A stretch of DNA of 64,000 nt from Idiomarina zobellii (GTDB lineage: Bacteria; Pseudomonadota; Gammaproteobacteria; Enterobacterales; Alteromonadaceae): NCBI RefSeq assembly GCF_900100855.1, contig NZ_FNCB01000009.1, positions 21,604 to 85,603 on the forward strand. Direction: 5' to 3'. The notes beneath the pieces were generated by a model. The model saw only the letters and a program-made list of their open reading frames with translations. It had not been told where the DNA came from and did no database searches. This document shows positions 18,867 through 28,400 of the stretch, piece after piece. A program made the translations under genes and the position numbers. Within the stretch, counting starts at the first letter, position 1. Each line of letters starts with the position of its first letter.

Positions 18867-20110
18867 TGTTGTACTCCTAAAAACGGCTGTCCGGTCATGC
18901 GCTCTAATTCGATGATGTCGCTGTAAATCGCATGTTTCCGAGAAACTTTTTCGTACTCGAGTTTGGCTAACTCCGTTTGCGCGTCTAACACTTGCAACAA
19001 AGAATGCGTTCCGCGTGCGTAACCCTGTTGAGTCTGTTCAAGTAATTGCTCAGATAATGGCATCAGTCGCTGATTTATCTTTTGCAGATAACTTTGGTGA
19101 GTTTGCAAACTGTGCACTAGCGATAAAGCCAGTGATTTTAGTTGCTGCCGAACCTGTTTTTGCTGCGCCAGGTTAGACTGATGCAGTAATCGGCTTTGTT
19201 TTATGCGACCGACGTTAGGGTCAGTGAACTGCAATGGCATCGATGCCTGGACGATTAAACCTACATCATCGAACTCATTATTGTAGCGAGCCCCGACACC
19301 AACGGTAATATCCGACTTTGAGTCCGCTGCTAACGCTCTGGCTTGCGCTTGTAGAAGTTGCTCAGAGTCCAGTAAACGCAAATACTCCGGCGCCCGATTA
19401 ACAGCCGATAACACGTTGGCTTTTTCCGGGAGGCTTAGCGGAAAAGTAAAGTCTCCAGAGACGCGCGTAAAATTGAGCTCGCCTGCCCACATTGAAGCCA
19501 GTTCAGCTTGTTGCTTTTTCAGTTTACCGTTCAACTCGTCAGAGAAAGCGTATTGGCGCTCTAACTGTAATTTAATGCGAATAACCTCGGATTTAGGCAC
19601 CGCGCCAGCTTCTACACGCTCCTGTGCCACTTTTATCAGTCGCTCAGTTCGCTGAATTTGACGCTCGCTGGTATGCGCGACTTGCTGAAGTTTTAAAATG
19701 TCATAGAAACGCTGTGTGGTTTCTGCCAAAACCTCAATTTGACGATACTCAAACTCTGCTCGCTGAGCTTTCTCTTTTTCGGTTGCAGCTTTAACTCGTA
19801 ACTGCCGTTTGTCCCCTAACTCTATGAGCTGAGAAAAGGATACGGTCAATTCTGAGTTACTGATACCTTCTAGCCGTCCTGAGCCGGCAAAGTTTTCTAT
19901 TTCCGCAGATACCCTTGGGTTCGCTGAAAACTCAGCCTGCTCTATCAGTGCTCCTGCAGCTCGTATTTTATAATCATACTCCAGTAACTCAGGGTTATTC
20001 TTGATCGTTTTTTGTAACGCTTCTTTCAGCTTTAAATCTGTCGTCGCAGCCGTCGCCACAGGCACTAGCGCACCTAAGCAAAAGGCTGCCACGAAGTATA
20101 AATACTTCAT
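18863..20110 (-). CDS. czcC: Outer-membrane channel, CzcC/TolC family
   Basis: A 415-residue TolC-like protein. It has a signal peptide (MKYLYFVAAFCLGALVPVATA) and two OEP repeats rich in Gln, Leu and Glu. Typical family segments are NNPELLEYDYKIRAAGALIEQA near the N-terminus and GTHSLLQVLDAQTELAKLEYE near the C-terminus. It is the second gene of the operon, 47 bp after the small secreted protein at 20158, and overlaps czcB. It forms the outer-membrane exit duct of the Czc pump. Confidence 0.9.
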   Translation of the reverse strand: MKYLYFVAAFCLGALVPVATAATTDLKLKEALQKTIKNNPELLEYDYKIRAAGALIEQAEFSANPRVSAEIENFAGSGRLEGISNSELTVSFSQLIELGDKRQLRVKAATEKEKAQRAEFEYRQIEVLAETTQRFYDILKLQQVAHTSERQIQRTERLIKVAQERVEAGAVPKSEVIRIKLQLERQYAFSDELNGKLKKQQAELASMWAGELNFTRVSGDFTFPLSLPEKANVLSAVNRAPEYLRLLDSEQLLQAQARALAADSKSDITVGVGARYNNEFDDVGLIVQASMPLQFTDPNVGRIKQSRLLHQSNLAQQKQVRQQLKSLALSLVHSLQTHQSYLQKINQRLMPLSEQLLEQTQQGYARGTHSLLQVLDAQTELAKLEYEKVSRKHAIYSDIIELERMTGQPFLGVQQ

Positions 20111-20157
20111 GTTGCTTCTCCATTAACTTATAGGTTTTAAAAAGTCTAAGTTAACGG

Positions 20158-20481
20158 TTACGCGTTTGGTGGAGGTACAGGGGGTTGGTGAGTCAGGCTT
20201 TGGTCAAAACCTACCGAGTTTGAGTTGGGTGCCAAAATAACAGGCACGGCTGAAATTAAGAGGTTATAACCAGTAATGCAACTAATATGAGGTTGTGTTT
20301 GTTGTTTACTATCATATATTGATTTATTTAAGTCTTGATTTTCACGCTCAATTTCTAAGACTAAGTCATACGCAACTCCTGCACTCTTTATTGAAGACTG
20401 ACTGAAAGTACCAGCCACAGGAGCACAGGCAAAAGAGCTATGAATGAGCACAGTCAGTATTAAAAACCAAGATATTTTCAT
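20158..20481 (-). CDS. Small secreted protein at the head of the czcCBA operon
   Basis: A 107-residue protein with a signal peptide (MKISWFLILTVLIHSSFA) and a C-terminal PPVPPP tail. The mature part has a hydrophobic stretch (NLLISAVPVILA) and two Cys residues. I do not recognise a named family. Position and general form resemble CzcI-like proteins at the start of czc operons, and other operon-head proteins in this island (22618, 38054, 44636, 57727) share a signal peptide and a C-terminal Pro-Pro motif. Its role is unknown; a periplasmic metal-binding or sensing role is possible. Confidence 0.6.
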   Translation of the reverse strand: MKISWFLILTVLIHSSFACAPVAGTFSQSSIKSAGVAYDLVLEIERENQDLNKSIYDSKQQTQPHISCITGYNLLISAVPVILAPNSNSVGFDQSLTHQPPVPPPNA

Positions 20482-20556
20482 TCAATTACCCCACTCAATA
20501 TAAATTCCTAATCCATCCAAAATAAGCTCGGCCATATTAATTATTATACTTACTAT

Positions 20557-21060
20557 TTACTTAGAACCCGGTAGATTCGGTATCATTGAGACCTGCAAGT
20601 TGCTTAACAGTAATAGGATAACTCCTAGGGTAATTGCAATATCGGCAATATTAAAAACTGGCAATTGCCACGTTTGCCAACCTAGATGAAGGGAGTCGAC
20701 AACATAGCCACGAAACAGTCGGTCAATGAGGTTCCCAACCGCCCCCCCAAGAATCAGCCCGTAGCTAATGCCATCCCGTTTACTTACTTTATTAAAGATC
20801 AACCTCGTTAAAGCCACAGACATTAGCAGAGCAACCCCAATAAAAAAATAGCGCTGCCAACCTCCACCATTTGAAAGCAGGCCAAATGCCGCACCAGTGT
20901 TCCAAGTGTGTACCCAATTGAAAAAAGGGGTCAATGAAATCGAATCACCGTAAGCTATTGATTGCTGCGTCTGCCACTTGATCACTTGGTCAAGGACTAC
21001 AGTTAAACCAGAAATTAACAGAGAAATATAGGGCGAAAATCCTTTATCAACGCAGGACAT
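20557..21060 (-). CDS. lspA: Prolipoprotein signal peptidase (first copy)
   Basis: A 167-residue inner-membrane aspartic protease that cleaves lipoprotein signal peptides. It has four membrane segments and the family motifs FNWVHTWNTGAAFG, GGAVGNLIDRLFRGYVVD and FNIADIAI, with both catalytic Asp residues. It directly follows the CDF gene with no gap. This lspA-CDF-merR order is the passenger cargo of ISPpu12-type ISL3 elements, and a second copy lies at 59559. The housekeeping lspA is expected elsewhere in the genome. Base composition matches the neighbours better than the second copy does. Confidence 0.92.
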   Translation of the reverse strand: MSCVDKGFSPYISLLISGLTVVLDQVIKWQTQQSIAYGDSISLTPFFNWVHTWNTGAAFGLLSNGGGWQRYFFIGVALLMSVALTRLIFNKVSKRDGISYGLILGGAVGNLIDRLFRGYVVDSLHLGWQTWQLPVFNIADIAITLGVILLLLSNLQVSMIPNLPGSK

Positions 21061-21938
21061 TCAGTTCCCCTTCAGTGCAAAAATGCGTCTTGACCCGTTA
21101 AGCACGATTAAACCTGCTATGCTACCTATAATAAGATCTGGGTAATTCGACCCGGTCAACGCAACGAGGGTGCCAGCGATGATTACGCCAAGGTTAATCA
21201 CTACATCATTAGCTGAAAAAATCCAACTTGCTTTCATATGCGCACCACCTCCTCTATGTTTGGAGATAAGTAGAAGACAGATGGTATTGCCAATCAACGC
21301 GACAAATGCAATCCCCATCATCGCAAGTGACTCAGGTTCACTCCCGAATACGAAGCGTCTCACAACTTCTGCAAGTACACCCAGAGCCAAAACCAGTTGT
21401 AGTACGCCAGCTAGGTGCGCAGCACGTATTTGCATATTAACACTACGCGCTACGGCATAAAGAGAAAGCCCGTAAACTGCCGCATCGGCAAAATTATCTA
21501 AAGATTCCCCAATCAAACCAGCAGACTGCCAAAGCAGTCCGGCAGTCATTTCCACCAAGAACAGAAGAGTATTGATGGTGAGCAACCAACACAAGGTGCG
21601 GGACTCCTGCTTATCCGAACTTGCCGAAAACTCCTCAGCTTTGATTGCCTCGGAGTCCGCAGCAGTGTCTCTTTCAAGCGAGGCCCCCAAACCTAGAGTC
21701 TCTAATTTAGAAGTAATAAAGGCTGTCTCACCATCATGTAATACCTTCAGCCGACGGTTTGACAAGTCGAAGGATAATGAATGAATTTCCTCAAACCCAT
21801 TCAGGCCAAGCGAATCATTCGTTCTTCTGATGGGCAATCCATTTTTGCTACAGAGTAAACGATGAGCCGTTTACCTGACTCTTCGTAGGCATTTTTTGAG
21901 TCGCCATTTGTTCGAACCGTATCAAAGGAACTAGCCAT
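21061..21938 (-). pseudogene. CDF-type cation transporter with an N-terminal frameshift
   Basis: From the ATG at 21938 the frame reads MASSFDTV, then KMDCPSEERMIRLA, and meets a stop. From 21837 another frame continues LNGFEEIHSLSFDLSNRRLK and carries the whole transporter. The intact copy at 60075 joins both parts. At the break this copy has GGCCTG where the other has GCCCTG, that is, one C fewer in a run, and the total of 878 nt is one short of a codon multiple. The HMA-like MDCPSEE domain is thus split from the membrane part. The downstream ATG at 21837 could still give a 258-residue transporter. Confidence 0.8.
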
Positions 21939-21970
21939 CGTATTACTTACCTTAAATATATAGTTTCACA

Positions 21971-22001
21971 ATTAAAAACTATAAAGTTACTATAAGGTCA
22001 A
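21971..22001 (-). promoter_or_regulatory. MerR-family promoter/operator for the first CDF-lspA pair
   Basis: On the minus strand, TTGACC and TTTAAT are separated by exactly 19 bp containing the dyad CTTATAGTAACTTTATAG. An overlong spacer with a central dyad is the hallmark of MerR-type activation, and the sequence is close to the PbrR/CadR operators I recall. A matching site lies at 61005-61035 before the second copy. Confidence 0.82.
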
Positions 22002-22032
22002 GAAATTACTTAACTAGATAGGAAATTTTCTT

Positions 22033-22452
22033 ATGCGTATTGGTCAACTAGCAGACTTATTAGGAATTCAAACCCAGACAATAAGGTTCTATGAAAAAAA
22101 GGGTTTGTTACCTTTACCAGCTCGTAGTTATAACGGATATCGAGTATACACTGAAAAACATTACAAAAGACTTAAGTTTGTATGTAGCTGCAGAGCTATA
22201 GGCCTTTCATTATCTGAAACCCGCAGATTACAAGATTATCAAGACAATCCACATCAACCTTGCTCAGCCGTTAATACCCTGATTGATGAACACATAATGC
22301 ACATACGCTCTCAAATTACTTCTTTGCAAGATCTTGAGAAGCAACTCACTTCAATTAGAACAAGTTGTACTGGCCAAAGCAAAGTTATTGCGTGTACAAT
22401 TCTTAATAAAATTGATGAAATAGAATCTGTTAGTTGTAACCGAGACGTCTAA
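22033..22452 (+). CDS. MerR-family metal regulator, CadR/PbrR-like (first copy)
   Basis: A 139-residue regulator. The N-terminal winged HTH is MRIGQLADLLGIQTQTIRFY, followed by the dimerisation helix. Cys residues in HQPCSAVN, RTSCTG and IACTIL match the positions used by CadR/PbrR proteins for Cd, Pb or Zn. It is divergent from the frameshifted CDF gene and shares the intergenic operator at 21971-22001. It should repress in the absence of metal and activate the CDF-lspA transcript with metal. The start at 22033 agrees with the second copy. Confidence 0.88.
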   Translation: MRIGQLADLLGIQTQTIRFYEKKGLLPLPARSYNGYRVYTEKHYKRLKFVCSCRAIGLSLSETRRLQDYQDNPHQPCSAVNTLIDEHIMHIRSQITSLQDLEKQLTSIRTSCTGQSKVIACTILNKIDEIESVSCNRDV

Positions 22453-22617
22453 ATTTCCGGAGGTTACACAACGTACTTACACAATTTTTTAAGGTTGTCC
22501 AGCGGAGCTTCGTTAGGCTACTGAGTGTCTAGTGAACTAGTGGCGATTCAGAATGCACTAGTTGAAAACTATTTTTAATTAATGTACCGTTAAGCTGCTT
22601 ATTTAGAACTGTAGGTA

Positions 22618-22962
22618 ATGATGCTTAGACTCGGATTTTTAATACTGGTGCTTGTTGCTGTTCTGACTCAAATCAGTCAGGCGGTTGCTGATGTGCATCA
22701 ATCTCACCAGTCCTCTTCTGAGCAACACCTCAATTTTGAGCATGACGAATCCCACATCGATAAGCGCAATCTCCCTAAAAGTGGCGAAATCAGCTTTGAC
22801 TACCATCATTGCTGTCACTGCCATGGTTCATTTCATTTATATGCCATGAAGGCTGAAAAAACTCTCGCGTTACCACGAATGGGCACAATACGTCTTGGGT
22901 ATACTGAGTTTTACACTAACCCACTATCATCGCCGCTGTTCCGGCCTCCCATCTCCTCATAG
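22618..22962 (+). CDS. Small secreted His/Cys-rich protein with C-terminal LFRPPI motif
   Basis: A 114-residue protein with a signal peptide (LRLGFLILVLVAVLTQIS, cleavage near AVA). A His-rich segment follows (VHQSHQSSSEQHLNFEHDESH), with a HHCCHCHGSFH cluster at about 61-71 and the end PLFRPPISS. The Cys/His cluster suggests periplasmic metal binding. It is the first gene ahead of the second RND operon, 73 bp before czcC. The same C-terminal motif ends the proteins at 44636 and 57727. No known function is assigned; it resembles DUF2946-like or CzcI-like proteins only in layout. Confidence 0.72.
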   Translation: MMLRLGFLILVLVAVLTQISQAVADVHQSHQSSSEQHLNFEHDESHIDKRNLPKSGEISFDYHHCCHCHGSFHLYAMKAEKTLALPRMGTIRLGYTEFYTNPLSSPLFRPPISS

Positions 22963-22972
22963 CTGCCTAATA

Positions 22973-22988
22973 CGCTGCTTTAGCAGCG
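22973..22988 (+). other. Short hairpin between the small protein and czcC
   Basis: CGCTGC-TTTA-GCAGCG forms a perfect 6-bp stem with a 4-nt loop, 11 nt past the stop at 22962. No T-run follows, so it is more likely a processing or stability element than a terminator. Confidence 0.4.
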
Positions 22989-23035
22989 CAAGAAAATCAT
23001 TATTTTACGCAGTAATATGACTGAGGAGTCTATCT

Positions 23036-24286
23036 ATGGGTCCGTTTTCGACACATAGCAAACGCTTGTTTATTGCCGTAAGTCTGGCAATAAGTTCAAG
23101 CTACGCCAATGCACAACAGTTGCCCGAGCAATGGCAAAAAACTGTGCAGCAACACCCCAGTGTTGAAGCCGCTCAACAGCAGGCTGAAGCGCTGATCCAA
23201 CAGGGCAAACAATTAAATCAGCCTTTGTACAACCCTAGCTTATCGTCACGCTTAGAGCGCGATGGTGACATCAATAATTACGCTGTTGGTCTAAGCCAGA
23301 CGCTGGACTGGAGCACTCGCAATGAAGCAAGGGCCAGTCAGAGTGACGCCATGACGGCTATGGCAGTGAGTATTTATCGCCAGTCGGCGACATCGCATGC
23401 TAAAACTTTGTTGAATGCCTATGTGCAATGGCTGGACGCAAAACAGCGTTACGCACTGGCCGAGCAACAAGAGAAAATCGTTAAACAGGCGATAAGCTTG
23501 GTTGCCGAACGACGTAAAGCCGGTGACTTAGGTGCCGTCGACGAACAACTGACGGTACTCGCACTAAGTCGGCAACTGCAACAAACGGCAGCGGCTTATC
23601 AACAGCTGCAATCCGCTGAAGCAGAGTTAAACGCTCTGCTAACCACGATTGACGTCGCTCAACTCTCCGTGAATGAGGAGCTATTTAACGTTGAACCTGC
23701 GTTAACGGCTCGCTGGCAACAACATCCGGCGTTAAAAGCTGCTTACCTGCAATGGCAATTAAAGCGCGCCGATGTCGACTGGAAACGCTCGTTAACCACC
23801 GCCAACCCAACCGTAGGCGTCGAAGCGGGCGAGAACGATAACGAAACAGTAGTTGGCTTATCATTCAGCATTCCACTACAGATTCGCAATAACTACAGCG
23901 ATGCGGTGCGCGCAGCCAATAGCGAAGCTGTTGCTGAAGAAAAACGTTTGATTGCACTAAGGCAACAATGGCAAGCAGCACTGAAATCGTCTCTTAACAA
24001 TTATCGTTTTGTGAAAAAACAGTGGCAAAGCTGGCAAAGAGACTTTCAATCTCGGCAGGATGAGTCGATGCAGGTGATTGAACAGTCCTGGCTCGCCGGT
24101 GACCTATCCACCACCGACTACCTCACCGCTGTGCAACAGCAGCTCGATAGCCAATTTGCAGGGATAGCGCTGCAAACACAATATCGGTTGGCCGCCATTG
24201 AATGGTTGTACCGTTCGGGCGAACTCAGTAAAGCGCTGACGTTATCGCCGTTAAGCCAGCCAACAAACGCAGAGATTGGAGAGTAA
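23036..24286 (+). CDS. Outer-membrane channel of the second RND system, CzcC/TolC family
   Basis: A 416-residue TolC-type protein with a signal peptide ending near SSYANAQQ. Gln-rich helical repeats follow, such as QQHPSVEAAQQQAEALIQQG and DAKQRYALAEQQEKIVKQA. The C-terminal segment LAGDLSTTDYLTAVQQQLDS is typical of the family. GAGGAG precedes the start at a good distance. It opens the plus-strand cluster czcC-czcB-czcA-czcD-ynfA. It shows little resemblance to the first CzcC beyond fold-level motifs, so the two RND operons did not arise by recent duplication. Confidence 0.88.
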   Translation: MGPFSTHSKRLFIAVSLAISSSYANAQQLPEQWQKTVQQHPSVEAAQQQAEALIQQGKQLNQPLYNPSLSSRLERDGDINNYAVGLSQTLDWSTRNEARASQSDAMTAMAVSIYRQSATSHAKTLLNAYVQWLDAKQRYALAEQQEKIVKQAISLVAERRKAGDLGAVDEQLTVLALSRQLQQTAAAYQQLQSAEAELNALLTTIDVAQLSVNEELFNVEPALTARWQQHPALKAAYLQWQLKRADVDWKRSLTTANPTVGVEAGENDNETVVGLSFSIPLQIRNNYSDAVRAANSEAVAEEKRLIALRQQWQAALKSSLNNYRFVKKQWQSWQRDFQSRQDESMQVIEQSWLAGDLSTTDYLTAVQQQLDSQFAGIALQTQYRLAAIEWLYRSGELSKALTLSPLSQPTNAEIGE

Positions 24287-24289
24287 ACG

Positions 24290-25435
24290 ATGTCAGTAAA
24301 ACCTTTATACGCAGCAATAGCACTTGCGCTGAGCTTTTCGGTTATGGCGCAGGATGAACACGGACACGACGAAAAAGAAGATACCCACAAGGAAGAAGGC
24401 AAACACGAGCAAGGTGAACATAAGGAAAGCTCAGGCGTGGAGCTATCCAGCAAGCAGCTATCCATGGCAGATATCACCACGCGAACCTTGCAAACTCAAG
24501 TTATTGAATACCCGGTTTATGCTCCGGGCGAGGTGGTTGCTAACGACTTTAACAGCTATATCGTGAGTCCGCGCATCGACTCGACCGTGCTCAAACGTTT
24601 TGTCAGTATTGGCGACCACGTCGAAAAAGGTGAACCTCTAGCCACCCTCTTCAGCGCCACCATGGCGGAGGCGCAAAGTCAGTATTTGGTCACACTTAAC
24701 GAGTGGCAACGCGTGCAGTCACTCGGCGAGTCAACGGTGGGTGAAAAACGCTTTGTCGAAGCGAAAAACGCCTTTACTTCAGCGCAAGCGCAGCTCAAAG
24801 CATTTGGTATGTCAGCCAGTGATATTAAGCGTTTAAGTAAAGCTGACTACCCTATCGGCGAATACCAACTGACCTCAGAAATTGGCGGAATTGTGGTTAG
24901 CGATAATTTCAAGCAAGGCCAGCAAGTTAATGCCGGTAATCACTTGGTTGAAGTGCTGCAAGAAGAAACCTTGTGGGTTAATGCTCGTCTACCAGGCTCA
25001 GCTGACCTTAGTGTGCAGTTTGGTGATCCTGTTACAGTGAGTGTCGACAATCAGCGCTTTGCGGCAAAAGTCATTCAGGAAGGCCACACAATCGACCATA
25101 AAACCCGCAACCGAACGGTACGACTTGCGGTAAATAACGAAAAGGACCAATTACACCCTGGTTTATTTGCGGATGTTTATTTCTCAGTCAAGTCGGATGG
25201 ACCGGTGCTTGCAGTTAAGGACTCAGCCTTAATGCGGGCATCTGATGGTGACTGGCAGATATTCATTGAGCACGAACCCGGAAAGTTTGAACCGAAGAAA
25301 GTCGAATTGGTTGATGAAAAGGGTCCGTGGAAAGTCATTCGAGGCGTTAAGGAAGGCACAAAATACGTAGACAACGGCGCGTTTTTCGTTCGCTCACAAA
25401 TCGCTAAAGGCGGTTTTGACCCACATAACCACTAA
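24290..25435 (+). CDS. czcB: Periplasmic adaptor with His-rich N-terminus, CzcB type
   Basis: A 381-residue membrane fusion protein. After the signal peptide (ALALSFSVMAQ) comes a strongly charged His/Glu/Lys tract (DEHGHDEKEDTHKEEG and onward, about 22-50) that could bind divalent metal. The lipoyl half-motif GDHVEKGEPLATL and the barrel GGIVVSDNFKQGQQVNAG follow. It lies 3 bp after the channel gene and 11 bp before the pump gene. The His tract and the partner pump's motifs point to Zn, Co, Cd or Ni rather than Cu(I). Confidence 0.9.
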   Translation: MSVKPLYAAIALALSFSVMAQDEHGHDEKEDTHKEEGKHEQGEHKESSGVELSSKQLSMADITTRTLQTQVIEYPVYAPGEVVANDFNSYIVSPRIDSTVLKRFVSIGDHVEKGEPLATLFSATMAEAQSQYLVTLNEWQRVQSLGESTVGEKRFVEAKNAFTSAQAQLKAFGMSASDIKRLSKADYPIGEYQLTSEIGGIVVSDNFKQGQQVNAGNHLVEVLQEETLWVNARLPGSADLSVQFGDPVTVSVDNQRFAAKVIQEGHTIDHKTRNRTVRLAVNNEKDQLHPGLFADVYFSVKSDGPVLAVKDSALMRASDGDWQIFIEHEPGKFEPKKVELVDEKGPWKVIRGVKEGTKYVDNGAFFVRSQIAKGGFDPHNH

Positions 25436-25446
25436 CAGGAGGTTGT

Positions 25447-28400
25447 ATGTTTCAGCGCATTATTCAGTTTGCTGTCGCCAATCGCCTGTTATTGGTATTG
25501 GCTTTATTCAGCATCAGCATTGCGTCATTTTTTATTATTCCCAAACTTAATCTGGATGCCTTTCCCGATGTTACCAACGTTCAGGTAACGGTAAATACGG
25601 AAGCACCAGGATTAGCAGCGCCCGAAGTCGAGCAGCTGATTACCTATCCGATAGAGTCGGTGATGTATGCCCTGCCCGACGTCAAAGAAGTTCGGTCAAT
25701 CTCAAAAACAGGTTTATCGGGCATTACCGTGGTATTTGACGAGAGTGTCGATATCTACTTTGCCCGGCAACTGGTATTCGAGCGGCTGCAAGCGGCAAAG
25801 GAGTTGATTCCAGAGGGAGTCGGCACGCCCGAAATGGGCCCTAACTCTTCCGGTCTCGGCCAGGTTTATCAGTATCTGCTACTTGCCGAGCCGGGCTCTG
25901 GTGTCAGTAGCATCGAGCTACGCAGTCTTAACGACTATGTGGTTAAACTGCTACTGATGCCCGTTGAGGGAATTACCGAAGTCTTGTCCTTTGGCGGTGA
26001 AGTTAAGCAATATCAGGTTAACCTCAATCCCGCCAAGCTGCTGTCTTACGACCTTACCCAGCAAGATGTGATGAGCGCGGTCAACAAGAATAACGGTAAC
26101 GTTGGTGGTTGGTATATGCCCCGCGGTCAGGAGCAGTTGGTTATTCGCGGCACCGGCTGGCTGGAAAGCGGTAAAAAAGGCCTGCAACAAATACGACAAA
26201 TACCGCTCAAAACCGTTGACGGCGTTTCCGTAACACTGGGACAGGTTGCCGACGTCGAAATCGGCAGTGAAATTCGCCAGGGGGCGGTCTCAATGTCGCG
26301 TAAAGTCGACGGCGAGGTCAACCAGTTGGGCGAAGTGGTGTCGGGTATTGTGCTCAAACGCATGGGCTCGAATACCAAAGCCACCATCGACGGTATTAAA
26401 AAGCGCATTCCGCTTATTCAGCAAGCATTACCCGAGGGTGTCACCTTTGAGCCGTATTATGATCAGGCCGATTTAATACAAAAAGCCGTATCTACGGTCG
26501 CGTATTCACTGCTCATTGCCTTTGTGTTTATTATCGCAGTATTAACACTGTTTTTGCTCAACATACGCGCTACTTTTTTAGTGTTACTGTCCATTCCCGT
26601 TTCTATCGCCATTGCCCTGATGGTAATGTCCGCGATGGGCATGTCAGCTAACCTGATGTCGCTGGGCGGGATTGCTGTTGCCATTGGTATGCTGGTCGAC
26701 GGCTCCGTGGTGATGGTTGAAAACATCTTTAAGCACTTAAGTCGTCCGGATAGTGAACACCAAGACGACGCCGAGCAACGCACAGAGCACCGCGACCCGG
26801 ATCCTCAGGCAGCCAAACTCGATAGTCATGGTATCAAGCTGCGAGTTAAGGAAGCGGCTAACGAAGTGGCACGACCGGTATTCTTTGCCGCCATGATTAT
26901 CTTGGTGGTCTTTATGCCACTGTTTAGTTTTCAGGGTGTTGAAGCTAAATTATTTGAGCCCATGGCTATCAGTATTATGTTGGCCATTATCTCCGCGGTT
27001 TTTGTGGCCATCATGGTTGTACCGGCATTAGCCAGTTACTTTTTCAGTCGGGGTATTAAGCCTCGTGAAAATAAACTGCTTAAACCACTAGATAATGGTT
27101 ATAAAAGACTATTATCGGTGGCGTTACGCAGTAAAAAGGCTGTTATTACCCTGGCCAGTGTGCTGTTTGTCGGCGCTTTGGTGTTAGTGCCTCGTCTCGG
27201 CACCGAGTTTGCGCCTGAGCTAGAAGAAGGCACGATTAATATTCGCGTGACATTGGCCCCCTCTTCTAATCTCGAAACGGCGTTGGAGGTTGCTCCTAAG
27301 CTCGAAAAAATACTGATGTCATTTCCAGAAACCACGTATGCGCTGAGCCGTATTGGTCGCGCAGAGGTCGGCGGCGATCCGGAGCCTATCAGTAATATTG
27401 AGATCTATGTCGGTGTTAAACCCCAGTCAGAATGGACTACGGCATCAGACCGTTACGCTTTGCAGGAAAAGATGGAAGCAAAACTAGATGATCACCCAGG
27501 CTTGTTGTTTAATTTTTCACAACCTATTGCAACACGGGTTGATGAACTGCTCTCAGGTGTAAGATCGCAGCTAGCCATCAAACTATTTGGACCCGAGCTT
27601 GACGTGTTGGCCCGTAAAGGCCAGGAAATAGAAAGTGCCGTCAAGCAGGTTGACGGGGCCGTTGCAGTAGCGATGGAGCAAATAAAAGGTGAAGCACAAC
27701 TGGTGGTTTCGCCGAAACGCCAACAACTCTCACGCTACGGCTTAAATGTCTCCGATGTACTTAGCGTTGTCGACAATGGCTTGGGTGGCGCTTCGGCAGG
27801 CCAGATCATTCGCGGTAATGAGCGCTATGATATTTACGTGCGGCTGGCCAAGCAATTCCGCGATACGCCGGAGTCTATTCGCTCGTTACGCTTGTTAACT
27901 CCTTCGGGAGCCTGGGTAACCGTAGGCGAAGTCGCCCACGTCGCAATTGAATCAGGACCACCGCAAATCCGTCGTGATGATGTACAGCGTCGCGTTGTGA
28001 TTCAATCGAACGTTCAGGGTCGTGACATGGGTAGCGTGGTTGCCGATATTCGGAAGGCGATTGACGAGAAGGTGGATTTACCAACCGGTTACTCAGTCGA
28101 TATTGGTGGCCAGTTCGAAAGTCAACAACGAGCACAGGAGCGCTTGTCCATTGTCGTTCCCATATCGCTGGCACTCATCGCCCTGCTGCTTTATTTTGCT
28201 TTCGGCACCATGGGTCAAGCCATGTTGATTTTGGTGAATGTACCGTTGGCAGTCATCGGTGGTATTGTGGCACTCTATGTGTCAGGACAGTACTTATCGG
28301 TGCCCAGCGCCGTGGGTTTCATCACACTGTTTGGTGTGGCGGTACTAAACGGTGTGGTTCTGGTCGAAAGTATAAACCAGAGAATAACCGATGGGCATGC

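Noticed and set aside
22500..22600. CTAGTGAACTAG and nearby ACTAGT words considered as IS ends of the older lspA-CDF-merR copy
   Set aside because: No matching partner was found on the far side near 20500, and they do not resemble the inverted repeats of the ISL3 element.
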